This document shows, in pieces, positions 6,671-14,982 of a stretch of 20,887 bases of DNA. The DNA lies in the NCBI GenBank assembly GCA_035252155.1, contig DATFDL010000605.1:1-20887 (forward strand), given 5' to 3'. Position numbers and translations under genes: made by a program. The notes beneath the pieces are model-generated. The model saw only the letters and a list, made by a program, of their open reading frames with translations. It had not been told where the DNA came from and ran no database searches. Position 1 is the first letter of the stretch, and every line of letters starts with the position of its first letter. Source of the DNA: JAICLL01 sp035252155. GTDB lineage: Bacteria > Planctomycetota > Planctomycetia > Pirellulales > JAICIG01.

Positions 6671-8140
6671 ATGGTCTGTTCGTCCGCCGGCCTGAAGGGT
6701 CGGGATTGGTTGATCCGCGTCGCAGGGGCCGGCCACAAGGTCCGGGGCTACCTGGCCGTGGCGTTGATTGCTCTGTCGGCCTTGGCTGCCCGGGCCGATG
6801 ACGCGCCGGCCAAGGTGAGTTACTACAAGCAGATCCGGCCGGTCTTTCAAGAACATTGCCAGGGCTGCCACCAGCCGGCCAAGCGGTCGGGCGGGTTCGA
6901 TATGACCAGCGTCGCCCTCATGCAAAAAGGGGGCGACAGCGAAGAGCCGGCCTTCGTGGCCGCCAAGCCGGACGAGAGCTTTTTGATCAGCCAGATCGTG
7001 CCCGACGGCGAGACGCCGCCGCTCATGCCCAAAGGCAAAGAGCCGCTGCCGTCCGAGACGATCGACCTTATTAAGCGGTGGGTCGCCGAAGGGGCGAGCG
7101 ACGACACGCCCGCCGCGGCCGAAGGCGCGGTTGACATGGAACATCCGCCGGTCTACCGTCAGACGCCGGTGATCACTTCGCTCGAGTTTTCGTTCGACGG
7201 CTCGCTGCTGGCCGTGTCGGGCTATCACGAAGTGCTGCTGCACCAGGCCGACGGCGGGGCGGTGGTGGCGCGGCTGGTGGGCATGTCGGAGCGGATTGAG
7301 TCAGCCACGTTCTCGCCCGACGGCAAGCGGCTGGCAGTCACCGGCGGCTCGCCCGGTAGGTTTGGCGAAGTGCAAATCTGGGATGTCGCCGAGCGGAAGC
7401 TGCTGCTGTCGGTGCCGGTCACTTACGACACGGTCTATGGCGCCAGTTGGTCGTCGGACGGCACGAAGGTGGCCTTTGGCTGCGGCGACAACACGTTGCG
7501 GGCGATTGACGCCGCCACCGGCAAGCAGGTGCTCTATCAAGGGGCGCACAGCGACTGGGTGCTCGACACGGCGTTTTCGACCGACAACTCGCACGTGGTT
7601 TCGGTCAGCCGCGACGGCTCGATGAAGCTGACCGACGTGGCCACGCAGCGGTTCGAAGACAACATTACCAGCATCACGCCGGGGGCGCTCAAGGGCGGTT
7701 TGATAGTGGTCCGCCGCAACGCCAAGAGCGACGAGCTGCTGATCGGCGGGGCCGACGGCGTGCCAAAAATCTATAAGATGTATCGCACGCAAGCCCGGCA
7801 GATCGGCGACGATTTCAATCGCATCACGCGGTTCAATGCCGAGGCGGTGCCCGGCCGCGTCTTCGCCGCCGAGTACAGCCCCGACGGCACGAAGGTGGCC
7901 GTGGGCAGCAGCAGCGACGGCCGCGGCGAGGTGCGCATCCTGAACGAGGCCGACGGCAAGACGGTGCGGAAATTCGCGGACCAATATGGGGCGGTCTATT
8001 CGATCGCCTATCGTCCCGACGGCAAGGTGTTGGCCGTGGCGGGTTTTGACGGCAAAGTGAGGTTGTTCGATCCCGACAGCGGGACGTTGCTGAAAGAGTT
8101 TGTGCCCGTGCCGTTGACCACCGAGGTGGCGGCCAAGTAG
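6671..8140 (+). CDS. Exported c-type cytochrome / WD40-repeat protein
   Basis: 489 aa. A long basic N-terminal region is followed by a hydrophobic core (about 26-40, GYLAVALIALSALAA) and a cleavage site near ARA-DD, so it is exported. Residues about 48-145 form a planctomycete-type cytochrome c domain (PSC1 class): haem motif C63-Q-G-C66-H67, and the probable axial methionine M119 in PPLMPKGKEPL. Residues about 155-485 form WD40 repeats, recognisable by recurring units such as ATFSPDGKRLAVTGG, AEYSPDGTKVAVGSS and IAYRPDGKVLAVAG, which should close into a beta-propeller. The next gene downstream is the DUF1549/DUF1553 protein, the customary partner of these cytochromes. The exact electron-transfer role is not established for the family. 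The TAG stop lies in the first bases of a GTAGGTCAGG hairpin repeat. Confidence 0.93.
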   Translation: MVCSSAGLKGRDWLIRVAGAGHKVRGYLAVALIALSALAARADDAPAKVSYYKQIRPVFQEHCQGCHQPAKRSGGFDMTSVALMQKGGDSEEPAFVAAKPDESFLISQIVPDGETPPLMPKGKEPLPSETIDLIKRWVAEGASDDTPAAAEGAVDMEHPPVYRQTPVITSLEFSFDGSLLAVSGYHEVLLHQADGGAVVARLVGMSERIESATFSPDGKRLAVTGGSPGRFGEVQIWDVAERKLLLSVPVTYDTVYGASWSSDGTKVAFGCGDNTLRAIDAATGKQVLYQGAHSDWVLDTAFSTDNSHVVSVSRDGSMKLTDVATQRFEDNITSITPGALKGGLIVVRRNAKSDELLIGGADGVPKIYKMYRTQARQIGDDFNRITRFNAEAVPGRVFAAEYSPDGTKVAVGSSSDGRGEVRILNEADGKTVRKFADQYGAVYSIAYRPDGKVLAVAGFDGKVRLFDPDSGTLLKEFVPVPLTTEVAAK

Positions 8141-8160
8141 GTCAGGCTTTCTAGCCTGAC
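8137..8160. repeat. GTAGGTCAGG hairpin repeat, copy 3
   Basis: GTAG followed by GTCAGGCTTTCTAGCCTGAC. The last 20 bases are a near-perfect palindrome (7-8 bp stem). The sequence is identical, inverted, to the copy at 2607-2630. It supplies the TAG stop of the WD40-cytochrome gene. Confidence 0.85.
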
Positions 8161-8222
8161 GGCTGTGGTGGGGAGTTGCCTGGTCGGCTTCGAGATGCGA
8201 TATGGATAGTGCCTTCGGAAAG

Positions 8223-8360
8223 GTCTGTAGGGAACGGACTCCGTGCCGTTCCGTGAGGGGCGGCGCGACGTCGTCCCGACCTTTGGCGGAGCACCGTGGA
8301 GGGGCGGAACGAGGCCGATCGCCGGTGCACGGAACGGCACGGAGTCCGTTCCCTACAGAC
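8223..8360. repeat. 138-bp element with perfect 33-bp terminal inverted repeats
   Basis: The left arm 8223-8255 (starting GTCTGTAGGGAACGGACTCC) and the right arm 8328-8360 (ending GTCCGTTCCCTACAGAC) are perfect reverse complements over 33 bp. The 72-bp interior includes AGGGGCGGCGCGACGTCG (8256-8273). No open frame of significance lies inside, so it has the form of a non-autonomous palindromic element. A diverged partial copy (right arm only) follows at 8396-8428, directly before the ribosome-binding site of the next gene. Confidence 0.9.
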
Positions 8361-8395
8361 GTCGAACGAAATAATAACCAAATTTGACTGTCGGT

Positions 8396-8428
8396 CCACG
8401 GAACGCCACAGAGGGCGTTCCCTACAGA
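8396..8428. repeat. Half-copy of the CTGTAGGGAACG element
   Basis: Reads CCACGGAACGCCACAGAGGG then CGTTCCCTACAGA. It matches the right arm of the 13789-13882 element better than that of the 8223-8360 element. It ends 5 nt before AAGGA, the likely ribosome-binding site of the 8447 gene, so it lies in that gene's leader. Confidence 0.75.
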
Positions 8429-8446
8429 TTGTCCAAGGACTCAAAG

Positions 8447-11400
8447 ATGAAACAGATCGCATCGCTCCTGCTGATCGCCACTCTTTCCGCTCCCGCCCCA
8501 GCCGAAGAAGCCGCGGGCCGCAAGCCCGAACAATTGCCCGAGGGACGGGCGCTGGTGCGGATCGAGGCGCTGCCGGCGTCGGTCGAGTTGAAGCATCCCT
8601 ACGACTATCGCCAACTGCTGATCACGGGCGAGTTGAACACCGGTGAGCGGGTTGACGTCACTCGGCTAGCCCAGCCGCTGGCACCCGAGGCATTGGTCAG
8701 TCTTTCACCGACAGGTATTGTGCGCCCCAAGGCCGACGGCAGCGGCGAAATTCGCTTCGAGCTGGCCGGGCAAAGCATAGCCATTCCGGTCAAGGTAAGC
8801 GGCCAGCAGGATGCCCATCCAATCAGTTTTGTCCGCGACGTGCAGCCAGCGCTCTCGAAGCTGGGCTGCAATGCCGGCACCTGCCATGGCTCGGCCCAGG
8901 GCAAGAACGGTTTTAAGCTCTCGTTGCGAGGATACGATCCGCTGTTCGATCATCGCGCCCTGACCGACGACCTGGCCGGCCGGCGGTTCAACCGGGCCGC
9001 CCCCGATCAGAGCCTGATGCTGCTCAAACCGTCGGGCGTGGTGCCGCACGTGGGCGGCGTGCTGATGCATCGCGGCGAACCGTATTACGAGCTGTTGCGG
9101 GCCTGGATCGCCGACGGCGTCAAGCTCGATCTCGAAAGCCCGCGCGTCACCAGCATCGAAGTGTTTCCCAAAAACCCCGTTGTGCCGTTGCCGGGCATGC
9201 GGCAACAGATGGCCGTGCTGGCCACCTACAGCGATGGGCAGGTGCGCGATGTCACCGCCGAGGCCTTTATCGAGAGCAGTTCGAGTGAAAAGGTCGAAAT
9301 CGACAAGCATGGGCTGGCCACCGCGGCCCGCCGCGGCGAAGCCGCCATGCTCGCCCGCTACGAAGGCGCCTACGCCGCCACCACGGTAGTTGTGATGGGC
9401 GACCGCAGCGGCTTCGCTTGGCGCGAGACCCCCGTCAACAACCACATCGATGAGCTGGTCTATAACAAGCTGAAGCAGGTCAAGATTCTGCCTAGCGAAT
9501 TGTCGGACGACGCCGAGTTTCTGCGCCGCCTCTACCTGGACACGGTTGGCGTGCCGCCCACGGTCGACCAGGTCAAGGCGTTTCTGGTCGACACGCGCGA
9601 CACGAGGCTCAAGCGCGACGAGTTGATCGACCGACTGGTGGGCAGCCCCGACTATGTCGAAAACTGGACCAATAAATGGGCCGACCTGCTGCAGGTCAAT
9701 CGCAAGTTTCTGGGCGAAGAGGGCGCCTGGGCGTTTCGCAATTGGATTCGGCAAGCCGTGTCGAGCAACATGCCGTACGACCGGTTTGTCTACACCGTTT
9801 TGACCGCCAGCGGCTCGACGCTCGACAACCCGCCCGCCGCCTACTACAAGGTGCTGCGCGATCCGGGCGATACGATGGAGAACACCACGCAATTGTTCCT
9901 GGCGGTGCGGTTCAACTGCAACAAGTGCCACGATCATCCCTTCGAGCGTTGGACGCAGGACCAGTACTACCACCTGGCGGCTTATTTCGCCCAGGTCGGT
10001 CGCAAGCCCGCGCCCGAGTTCGCGGGCCGCAACATCGGCGGTACCGCAGTCGAGCAGCCGTTGCCGCTCGTGGAAGTGGTCTACGATAAAAACGGTGGGG
10101 ACGTGAATCACGTCCGCACCGGACAAGTCGCCGCGCCAAAGTTTCCTTACAGCTATCCTGGCCAAGCCTCGGGCGAAGCCTCTCGCCGCGAAGAGCTGGC
10201 CCGTTGGATAACCGCCAAAGAGAATCCGTATTTTGCCAAAAGCTACGTCAACCGCGTGTGGGGCTATTTGCTGGGCGCCGGCATCATCGAGCCGCTTGAC
10301 GACATCCGCGCCGGCAATCCGCCCACCAACCCCGAGCTGCTCGATTGGCTGACCACGCAGTTCATCGAGAGTGGGTTTGACGTGCAGCAACTTTTCCGGA
10401 CCATTCTCAAGTCGCGCGTCTATCAGCACTCGATCACCACGAACGAGTGGAACCAGGACGACGAGATCAACTATTCGCACGCACTGGCCAGGCGATTGAC
10501 GGCCGAGACGCTCTACGACGCCGTGCACCGCGCCACCGGCAGCCAGATTCAACTGCCGGGCGTGCCGGCCAATTTTCTGGCCACGCAACTGCCCGACAGC
10601 GGCATTCAGACGGAAGACGGCTTTCTCAATCTGTTTGGCAAGCCGCCGCGCGAGAGCGCCTGCGAGTGCGAGCGGAGCACCGGCGTCATGCTGGGCCAGG
10701 CGCTGAACCTGGTGAATGGGCCGACCATCGCCCGGGCGATCGCCGATCCGAACAACCGCATCGCCAAGACGGTTGCCGCCGAGAAGGACGACACCAAAGT
10801 GATCGAAGAGATCTTTCTGTCGATCCTCTGCCGCCGGGCGACCGAGGCCGAAGTGAAGGCGGCCCTGGAGACCATTCAGGCGGAGAAGGCAGAGCACGAG
10901 AAACATGCCGCCGAGCTGGCCGCCTACGAGCGTGACGTGCTGCCCAAACGGCAAGCCGAATGGGAGCAAAACCAATCGCCGGCGGTCTGGACCGTGCTCG
11001 ATGCGGCCACGCTTGCTTCGGCCGGGGGAGCGACCTTGACTAAGCAGCCCGACAGTTCGGTGCTGGTCAGCGGCAATGCCCCGGCGACCGACACGTATAC
11101 CGTAACCGCCACCACTCCGTTGGCAGGCATTACGGGCGTGCGGATCGAAGTGTTGCCCGATGACAGCCTGCCGGCCAAAGGTCCCGGCCGGGCCGATAAC
11201 GGCAATTTTGTCTTGAACGAAGTGAAGCTGACGGCGGCCCCGATGGGTGACGCGGCGAAGCCGGTGGCGTTGAAAGACGGCCAGTCAGACTTTGCACAAG
11301 ACGGCTTCCCGGCTTCGCTAGCGATTGATGGCAACGAGCAGGGATCGAGTGGTTGGGCCGTCATGCCCAAGTTCGCTGAAACGCACACCGCGATTTTCGA

Positions 11401-11761
11401 GACGGCGGCCGACGTGGGCGCCACCGGTGGCACGACGTTGACATTCACCTTGCCGCAGCAATTTGGCAGCAAGCACACGATCGGGCGGTTTCGGATTTCG
11501 GTCACCACGTCAAAGCGGCCCTTGCGTTTGCAAGGCCCGCCGGCCCCTATCGCGGCGATTTTGGCCGTCGCTCCCGAAGCACGCACTGCGGAGCAGAAGG
11601 CCGAGTTGGCGAAGCATTACCGCGCGATTGACGCCGAACTACAGCACCTGCAAGCGCTGGCGGCCGAGGCGAGCAAGCAGCCTGACGCCTATCGGTTGCT
11701 CGGAGCGCAAGATGTGGCCTGGGCGCTTTTGAATAGCCCGGCGTTTCTGTTCAATCGCTAG
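8447..11761 (+). CDS. DUF1549/DUF1553 cytochrome-like surface protein
   Basis: 1104 aa from the ATG at 8447, with AAGGA about 8 nt upstream; an earlier in-frame ATG (8384) would translate the repeat and gives no signal peptide. Residues 1-20 are the signal peptide. A PSC1-like segment carries C141-x4-C146-H147 (GCNAGTCHGS), one residue wider than the haem consensus. A group 2 bacterial Ig-like domain spans about 233-316. DUF1549 (about 330-520) contains the canonical C491-NK-C494-H495 in CNKCHDHPFE. DUF1553 starts near 575 (ELARWITAKENPYFAKSYVNRVWG). It is interrupted by a coiled-coil-like stretch and a beta-rich insert (about 855-1040, F5/8C-like) and resumes with AWALLNSPAFLFNR, the normal family terminus. 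These proteins are exported and predicted to bind haem; their substrate is unknown. It follows the WD40-cytochrome gene, but no DUF1501 gene, a frequent third partner, is present. Confidence 0.93.
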   Translation: MKQIASLLLIATLSAPAPAEEAAGRKPEQLPEGRALVRIEALPASVELKHPYDYRQLLITGELNTGERVDVTRLAQPLAPEALVSLSPTGIVRPKADGSGEIRFELAGQSIAIPVKVSGQQDAHPISFVRDVQPALSKLGCNAGTCHGSAQGKNGFKLSLRGYDPLFDHRALTDDLAGRRFNRAAPDQSLMLLKPSGVVPHVGGVLMHRGEPYYELLRAWIADGVKLDLESPRVTSIEVFPKNPVVPLPGMRQQMAVLATYSDGQVRDVTAEAFIESSSSEKVEIDKHGLATAARRGEAAMLARYEGAYAATTVVVMGDRSGFAWRETPVNNHIDELVYNKLKQVKILPSELSDDAEFLRRLYLDTVGVPPTVDQVKAFLVDTRDTRLKRDELIDRLVGSPDYVENWTNKWADLLQVNRKFLGEEGAWAFRNWIRQAVSSNMPYDRFVYTVLTASGSTLDNPPAAYYKVLRDPGDTMENTTQLFLAVRFNCNKCHDHPFERWTQDQYYHLAAYFAQVGRKPAPEFAGRNIGGTAVEQPLPLVEVVYDKNGGDVNHVRTGQVAAPKFPYSYPGQASGEASRREELARWITAKENPYFAKSYVNRVWGYLLGAGIIEPLDDIRAGNPPTNPELLDWLTTQFIESGFDVQQLFRTILKSRVYQHSITTNEWNQDDEINYSHALARRLTAETLYDAVHRATGSQIQLPGVPANFLATQLPDSGIQTEDGFLNLFGKPPRESACECERSTGVMLGQALNLVNGPTIARAIADPNNRIAKTVAAEKDDTKVIEEIFLSILCRRATEAEVKAALETIQAEKAEHEKHAAELAAYERDVLPKRQAEWEQNQSPAVWTVLDAATLASAGGATLTKQPDSSVLVSGNAPATDTYTVTATTPLAGITGVRIEVLPDDSLPAKGPGRADNGNFVLNEVKLTAAPMGDAAKPVALKDGQSDFAQDGFPASLAIDGNEQGSSGWAVMPKFAETHTAIFETAADVGATGGTTLTFTLPQQFGSKHTIGRFRISVTTSKRPLRLQGPPAPIAAILAVAPEARTAEQKAELAKHYRAIDAELQHLQALAAEASKQPDAYRLLGAQDVAWALLNSPAFLFNR

Positions 11762-11797
11762 TGCGCAGCCAGCGATGAATTGAGCGATGGACGATGT

Positions 11798-12127
11798 GCG
11801 AGGGTGCCACGGCATCCGTCGCAGCGCGAGTGACGTCGCCATCCCTAATCGGTTTTGACCTTCAAATCGGCATGTGGGCCAGCCGCCCTCGGCTGGTTCC
11901 GCGACGCCGACTGGCGTCGGCGACACAGCCGAGGGCGGCTGTGCCACATGGCGTTTCCCAGAATTGCCGATGTTGAAGGTCGAAACCGATCAGCCGCGGT
12001 TCGCTGTGACGGACGCCGTGCGGAATGGCTCTTCGGCCGGGATTAGCACGGCGTCCGCCGCGGCGAATTGCATCGCACGTCGGCGCCGATACCCAGCGCG
12101 CCGCGTCGGATGCCGTGGCACCCTCGC
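11798..12127. repeat. 330-bp nested palindromic element with 20-bp perfect terminal repeats
   Basis: The ends GCGAGGGTGCCACGGCATCC (11798-11817) and its exact reverse complement (12108-12127) enclose a sub-hairpin GACGGACGCCGTGC/GCACGGCGTCCGCCG near 12008-12061. Compared with the copy at 18864-19046 it carries an extra block at about 11848-11990. That block is itself a nested inverted repeat: outer arms CGGTTTTGACCTTCAA and its partner ending GAAACCGAT, middle arms 11872-11895 and 11926-11949 with 2 mismatches in 24, inner hairpin CGACGCC-gact-GGCGTCG at 11902-11919. It explains most of the gene-free 11762-12197; only short unremarkable flanks remain. Confidence 0.88.
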
Positions 12128-12197
12128 TTTTCGTCTCGCCGACGCTATCGGTCAATCGCTAGGCGAGAGAACAAGCCGCATATTATCTTAGAGGTCT

Positions 12198-13742
12198 ATG
12201 GCCGCCGATGACCTCTCACCGCCGCCCCGCATCCGTCCCTGGCAGTGGTTCGTGCTGGCCGCGGCCGCGCCGATTGCCATCACGGCCGGCAAGTTGAATC
12301 TCGACCTTTGGCACGACGAGATTTACACCGTCATTTTTTTCGTGGCCCAGGGGCCCCGATTCATCGTCACCGATTACTCGCTGGCCAATAATCACCCATT
12401 CTATTCGTTGCTGCTCTGGCCGTTTTATTGCCTGTCGGATAGCAATCTGGTGCTGCGATTGCCGTCGCTGATTTTCACGGCTGCCACGCTGGCGTTTGTG
12501 TTTCGATTGGCCCACCGGCGAATGGGCTTGATGGGCGCTGTGACGGCGACCGCCGTGCTGGGGCTCAACCAAATGTTCTTGATCCATACGATTCAGGTGC
12601 GTGGCTACGGCCTGTCGATGTGCTTGACGGCCTGGCTGGCCGATCTGGCCCTGGCCCCGCGCGACGCCCCGGCCTGGCGGCGACTGGCGGCCATTGCTCT
12701 GGCCGGCGCCGCGTTTCTTTATGTGATGCCCACGAACCTGTTGTTTTTTGTTCCGCTGGCGGTCGTGGCCACGACCGACCGTTGGCTGCAAGTTCCGAAG
12801 CAGTTTGCCACGCTGGCGCTCGAAGTGGGCGCTTGGACCGCGGCCGGTGTGCTCGCCCTGCTCGCATATCTGCCGATTGCCGGCCAGATCGCCGAGGTAG
12901 GCCGGCACGCTTCGCCCGGCTCTTGGGGCAATGTGGCCAACCTGATTAAGAACTTTCTCTCGCCGGCTTTGCACGACGTCTGGTGGTTGCCGCCACTGGC
13001 GGCGATCGGCGCTTGCTGCTGGGCTTTTCGCCGTCGATCGCCCGAGGCGCGCCAGCCCGCCACCGTGCCGATGTTGGTGGCCGCAGTCTTTTGCGGAGCA
13101 TTCTTGTTGAGCGGCGCGCTCCGCATTAGCCCGTTCGAGCGTAACTATTGCCCACTGTTGCCGCTCTTGGCATTGCTGGCGGGCTGGTCGCTGGCCGAAC
13201 TGACCACCGCGCTATTGGGGAGTTGGCCTGCCCTGGGCGAAGAACTGGTCGCGGTCGCCGGATGCGTGCTGTTAGGCCTGGCGATCGCACCGGCGCTTTG
13301 GACCTATCCCAGCCGTCTTGACGAGCGGCGGCGAGAGGAGGCCGCAGATGGTCGGCGGGTTCAAGACGGCTACTATAACTACTACGCGGCCGACTATCGG
13401 CCGTCGCAAGTGGCCGCCTGGCTGGCCGACCAGCACATCGAGCAAAAGCCGTATGTGGTTTGCTATGCCAAAGAGGATCATCTCGACGTCGCGTACTACT
13501 TCGAGCGCATCGGGCTGCCGATCTATCATCGCGTGCCGCGGCATGCCTATGAGCGGCCGGTGGAAGTGTTCGCCGTCTTGCCCGCCGGCGGCACGTGGGA
13601 AAAAGTTGCCGAGCGTTGCCGTTTGACAGCCGACGAAGTGCGCCAGTTCGAGCACATTGGCGACTTCGGCTATCACCAGCTCTGCCGTTCGCGGCGACCG
13701 CTGCACGTGGGCTTGCCCGCAGATAACTTGTTGGGCGATTGA
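12198..13742 (+). CDS. GT39-like (GT-C fold) integral membrane glycosyltransferase
   Basis: 514 aa. The ATG at 12198 follows AGAGG at a short distance. About ten hydrophobic helices cover residues 15-375. The first periplasmic loop holds D40-E41 in LDLWHDEIYT, the acidic pair characteristic of the catalytic loop of PMT/ArnT-type GT-C enzymes, followed by NNHPFYSLLLWP as in many GT39 relatives. A soluble C-terminal domain (about 385-514) follows the last helix. Such enzymes move a sugar from a polyprenyl-phosphate donor to protein or lipid on the outer face of the membrane. Donor and acceptor cannot be told from the sequence. It is a single gene bounded by palindromic elements on both sides, so no pathway context is visible. 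Confidence 0.82.
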   Translation: MAADDLSPPPRIRPWQWFVLAAAAPIAITAGKLNLDLWHDEIYTVIFFVAQGPRFIVTDYSLANNHPFYSLLLWPFYCLSDSNLVLRLPSLIFTAATLAFVFRLAHRRMGLMGAVTATAVLGLNQMFLIHTIQVRGYGLSMCLTAWLADLALAPRDAPAWRRLAAIALAGAAFLYVMPTNLLFFVPLAVVATTDRWLQVPKQFATLALEVGAWTAAGVLALLAYLPIAGQIAEVGRHASPGSWGNVANLIKNFLSPALHDVWWLPPLAAIGACCWAFRRRSPEARQPATVPMLVAAVFCGAFLLSGALRISPFERNYCPLLPLLALLAGWSLAELTTALLGSWPALGEELVAVAGCVLLGLAIAPALWTYPSRLDERRREEAADGRRVQDGYYNYYAADYRPSQVAAWLADQHIEQKPYVVCYAKEDHLDVAYYFERIGLPIYHRVPRHAYERPVEVFAVLPAGGTWEKVAERCRLTADEVRQFEHIGDFGYHQLCRSRRPLHVGLPADNLLGD

Positions 13743-13788
13743 CGGACTCCGGGTGCAGCAACGCGTCTGCGCCGCGAACCTCATAATA

Positions 13789-13882
13789 CTCTGTAGGGAA
13801 CGCACTCCGTGGCGTTCCGCGAGGGGCGGCGCGACGTCGATCCGCGGCACACGGAACATCGCAGAGGGCGTTCCCTACAGAG
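13789..13882. repeat. 94-bp copy of the CTGTAGGGAACG palindromic element
   Basis: The left arm CTCTGTAGGGAACGCACTCC and the right arm ending GGCGTTCCCTACAGAG pair imperfectly. The interior shares AGGGGCGGCGCGACGTCG with the 8223-8360 element but lacks about 44 bp of it. It lies between the convergent glycosyltransferase and epimerase genes and may double as a transcript-end hairpin for both. Confidence 0.85.
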
Positions 13883-13925
13883 CTTCATTGCAAACCCGTT
13901 CCTACGCCCACTGACTCTTCAGGAT

Positions 13926-14765
13926 CTACCTAGTATTGTCAGGCCCCACAACCCGTTCGGCGCATTGCCGCAAATAGTCGATGCTCTCGCGGGTCAGCCG
14001 TTCGGGGCCGGGCGAATAATCGAACACCTCCACCGAGACCCACCCGCGATAGTCGATCTCTCCCAATGCCGACAGGATCGGCTCGAAGGCCAGCTCGCCC
14101 ATGCCCGGACCTTGGCGATTGGGATCATTGGCGTGAAAGTGAACCAGCCAGGGGGCGCAGCGGCGGATAATTTCGGGAATCGGCGTCGATTCGCTCGACA
14201 TCGCCTTGCAATCGAGATGAAGCCGGCAATGCGCGGAGCCGATCATCTCGACCAGCCGCACGCCGTCGGCGGCCGTCAGCAAAAAGTTTCCTTCGGCCGG
14301 CCCCAACGGCTCGATTGCCAGGATGACATCCAGGTCTTCCAGCACGGGCATCGCCGCCTGAAAAACTTCGGCGGCGTAGTGCATGCCTTGCTCGTGGCTG
14401 ACGCCGGGCAGCAGATTGCGCTGCAACGGCGAGCCAAACACCATCAGCGTTCCGCCCAGGTCGTGGCAGAGCCGGGCAAGCTCGGCGACATAGTCGCTCG
14501 TCGCCCGGCGAACGCTGGCGTCGGGGCTGGTGACGTAAAAACCTTCGGTCTTGGCCAGCAGCCAATGCAACCCGATCACGCTCAAGCCCGCCGCTTCGGC
14601 CTGCCGCCGAACTTCGGTCCGCCGTGCCGGCGAGATTTGCCGGGCGTCGGGGTGAATGGTAAAGGGCGCAATCTCGATGCCGGCGTAGCCGCAGTCGCGG
14701 GCAAACCCGAATGCCTCGTCAAATGGCCAGTCGCCGAACGTCTCGTTGCAAATCGCGAATTTCAT
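13926..14765 (-). CDS. Sugar-phosphate isomerase/epimerase-type TIM-barrel protein
   Basis: 279 aa from the ATG at 14765 (MKFAICNETFGDW). Upstream in-frame starts (ATG 14777, TTG 14834) add nothing resembling the family, and no start has a strong Shine-Dalgarno sequence. The fold is the AP-endonuclease-2/xylose isomerase-like barrel. The four metal ligands expected of the D-tagatose 3-epimerase group are all visible: E152 (AIEPLG), D185 (LHLDCK), H211 (HFHANDPN) and E246 (VSVEVFDY). E31 in GIEIAP is the usual early glutamate. Such enzymes epimerise or isomerise free ketoses or related polyols using Mn2+ or Mg2+. The absence of a signal peptide makes it cytoplasmic. It is divergent from the fab operon with a 217-bp gap, and no sugar transporter or kinase is next to it, so the substrate is open. 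Confidence 0.88.
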   Translation of the reverse strand: MKFAICNETFGDWPFDEAFGFARDCGYAGIEIAPFTIHPDARQISPARRTEVRRQAEAAGLSVIGLHWLLAKTEGFYVTSPDASVRRATSDYVAELARLCHDLGGTLMVFGSPLQRNLLPGVSHEQGMHYAAEVFQAAMPVLEDLDVILAIEPLGPAEGNFLLTAADGVRLVEMIGSAHCRLHLDCKAMSSESTPIPEIIRRCAPWLVHFHANDPNRQGPGMGELAFEPILSALGEIDYRGWVSVEVFDYSPGPERLTRESIDYLRQCAERVVGPDNTR

Positions 14766-14890
14766 GCAGGGTAGCATAGCGGGATCGGCAGCCGCCGCAA
14801 ATGTGCCAGGATCGGTCCGGCCGCTTGCCGTCAATGACTAACCGCTTGCCCGAAAAGCTCTTACACTTATTTCTGAGAGCGGTTTTAGCA

Positions 14891-14919
14891 TTGTCGCAGG
14901 TCTCCGCCCCATGTATATT
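14891..14919 (+). promoter_or_regulatory. Candidate sigma-70 promoter of the fab operon
   Basis: TTGTCG (14891-14896) and TATATT (14914-14919) are spaced exactly 17 bp apart, with TG immediately before the -10 hexamer. Transcription would begin near 14926, giving a leader of about 57 nt before the ATG at 14983. The remainder of 14766-14982 shows no gene. Confidence 0.5.
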
Positions 14920-14982
14920 GGTGCCACATACCTGATTTGCCCGTCACACTCCCCGCATTCGCCAGACTTTGCCAGGTTCGCC

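Noticed and set aside
6131..7243. Long minus-strand open frame of 370 codons
   Set aside because: It lies opposite the WD40-cytochrome and small membrane genes, has low-complexity Gly/His/Arg composition and no recognisable domain. It is a shadow of GC-rich coding sequence.
8384..8446. Upstream ATG start for the DUF1549 gene
   Set aside because: It would translate the CTGTAGGGAACG repeat (GPRNATEGVPYRL) and hide the signal peptide; the ATG at 8447 has AAGGA in front.
8151..8462. Short frames with repeated CRERTPCRSV-like peptides
   Set aside because: They are translations of the palindromic element arms, in both directions, not genes.
8705..10975. Minus-strand open frame of 756 codons opposite the DUF1549 gene
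   Set aside because: The DUF1549/1553 protein on the plus strand is unambiguous. The antisense frame has the typical composition of a mirror frame (abundant H, R, G, V, Q) and no motifs.
14911..14982. Longer start for the first dehydratase
   Set aside because: This ATG overlaps the -10 hexamer of the candidate promoter, and the extra 24 residues do not fit the hot-dog family.
14835..14982. tRNA or other RNA gene between the epimerase and fab operon
   Set aside because: No cloverleaf or TTCGA-type arm was found; only a promoter-like pair is visible.
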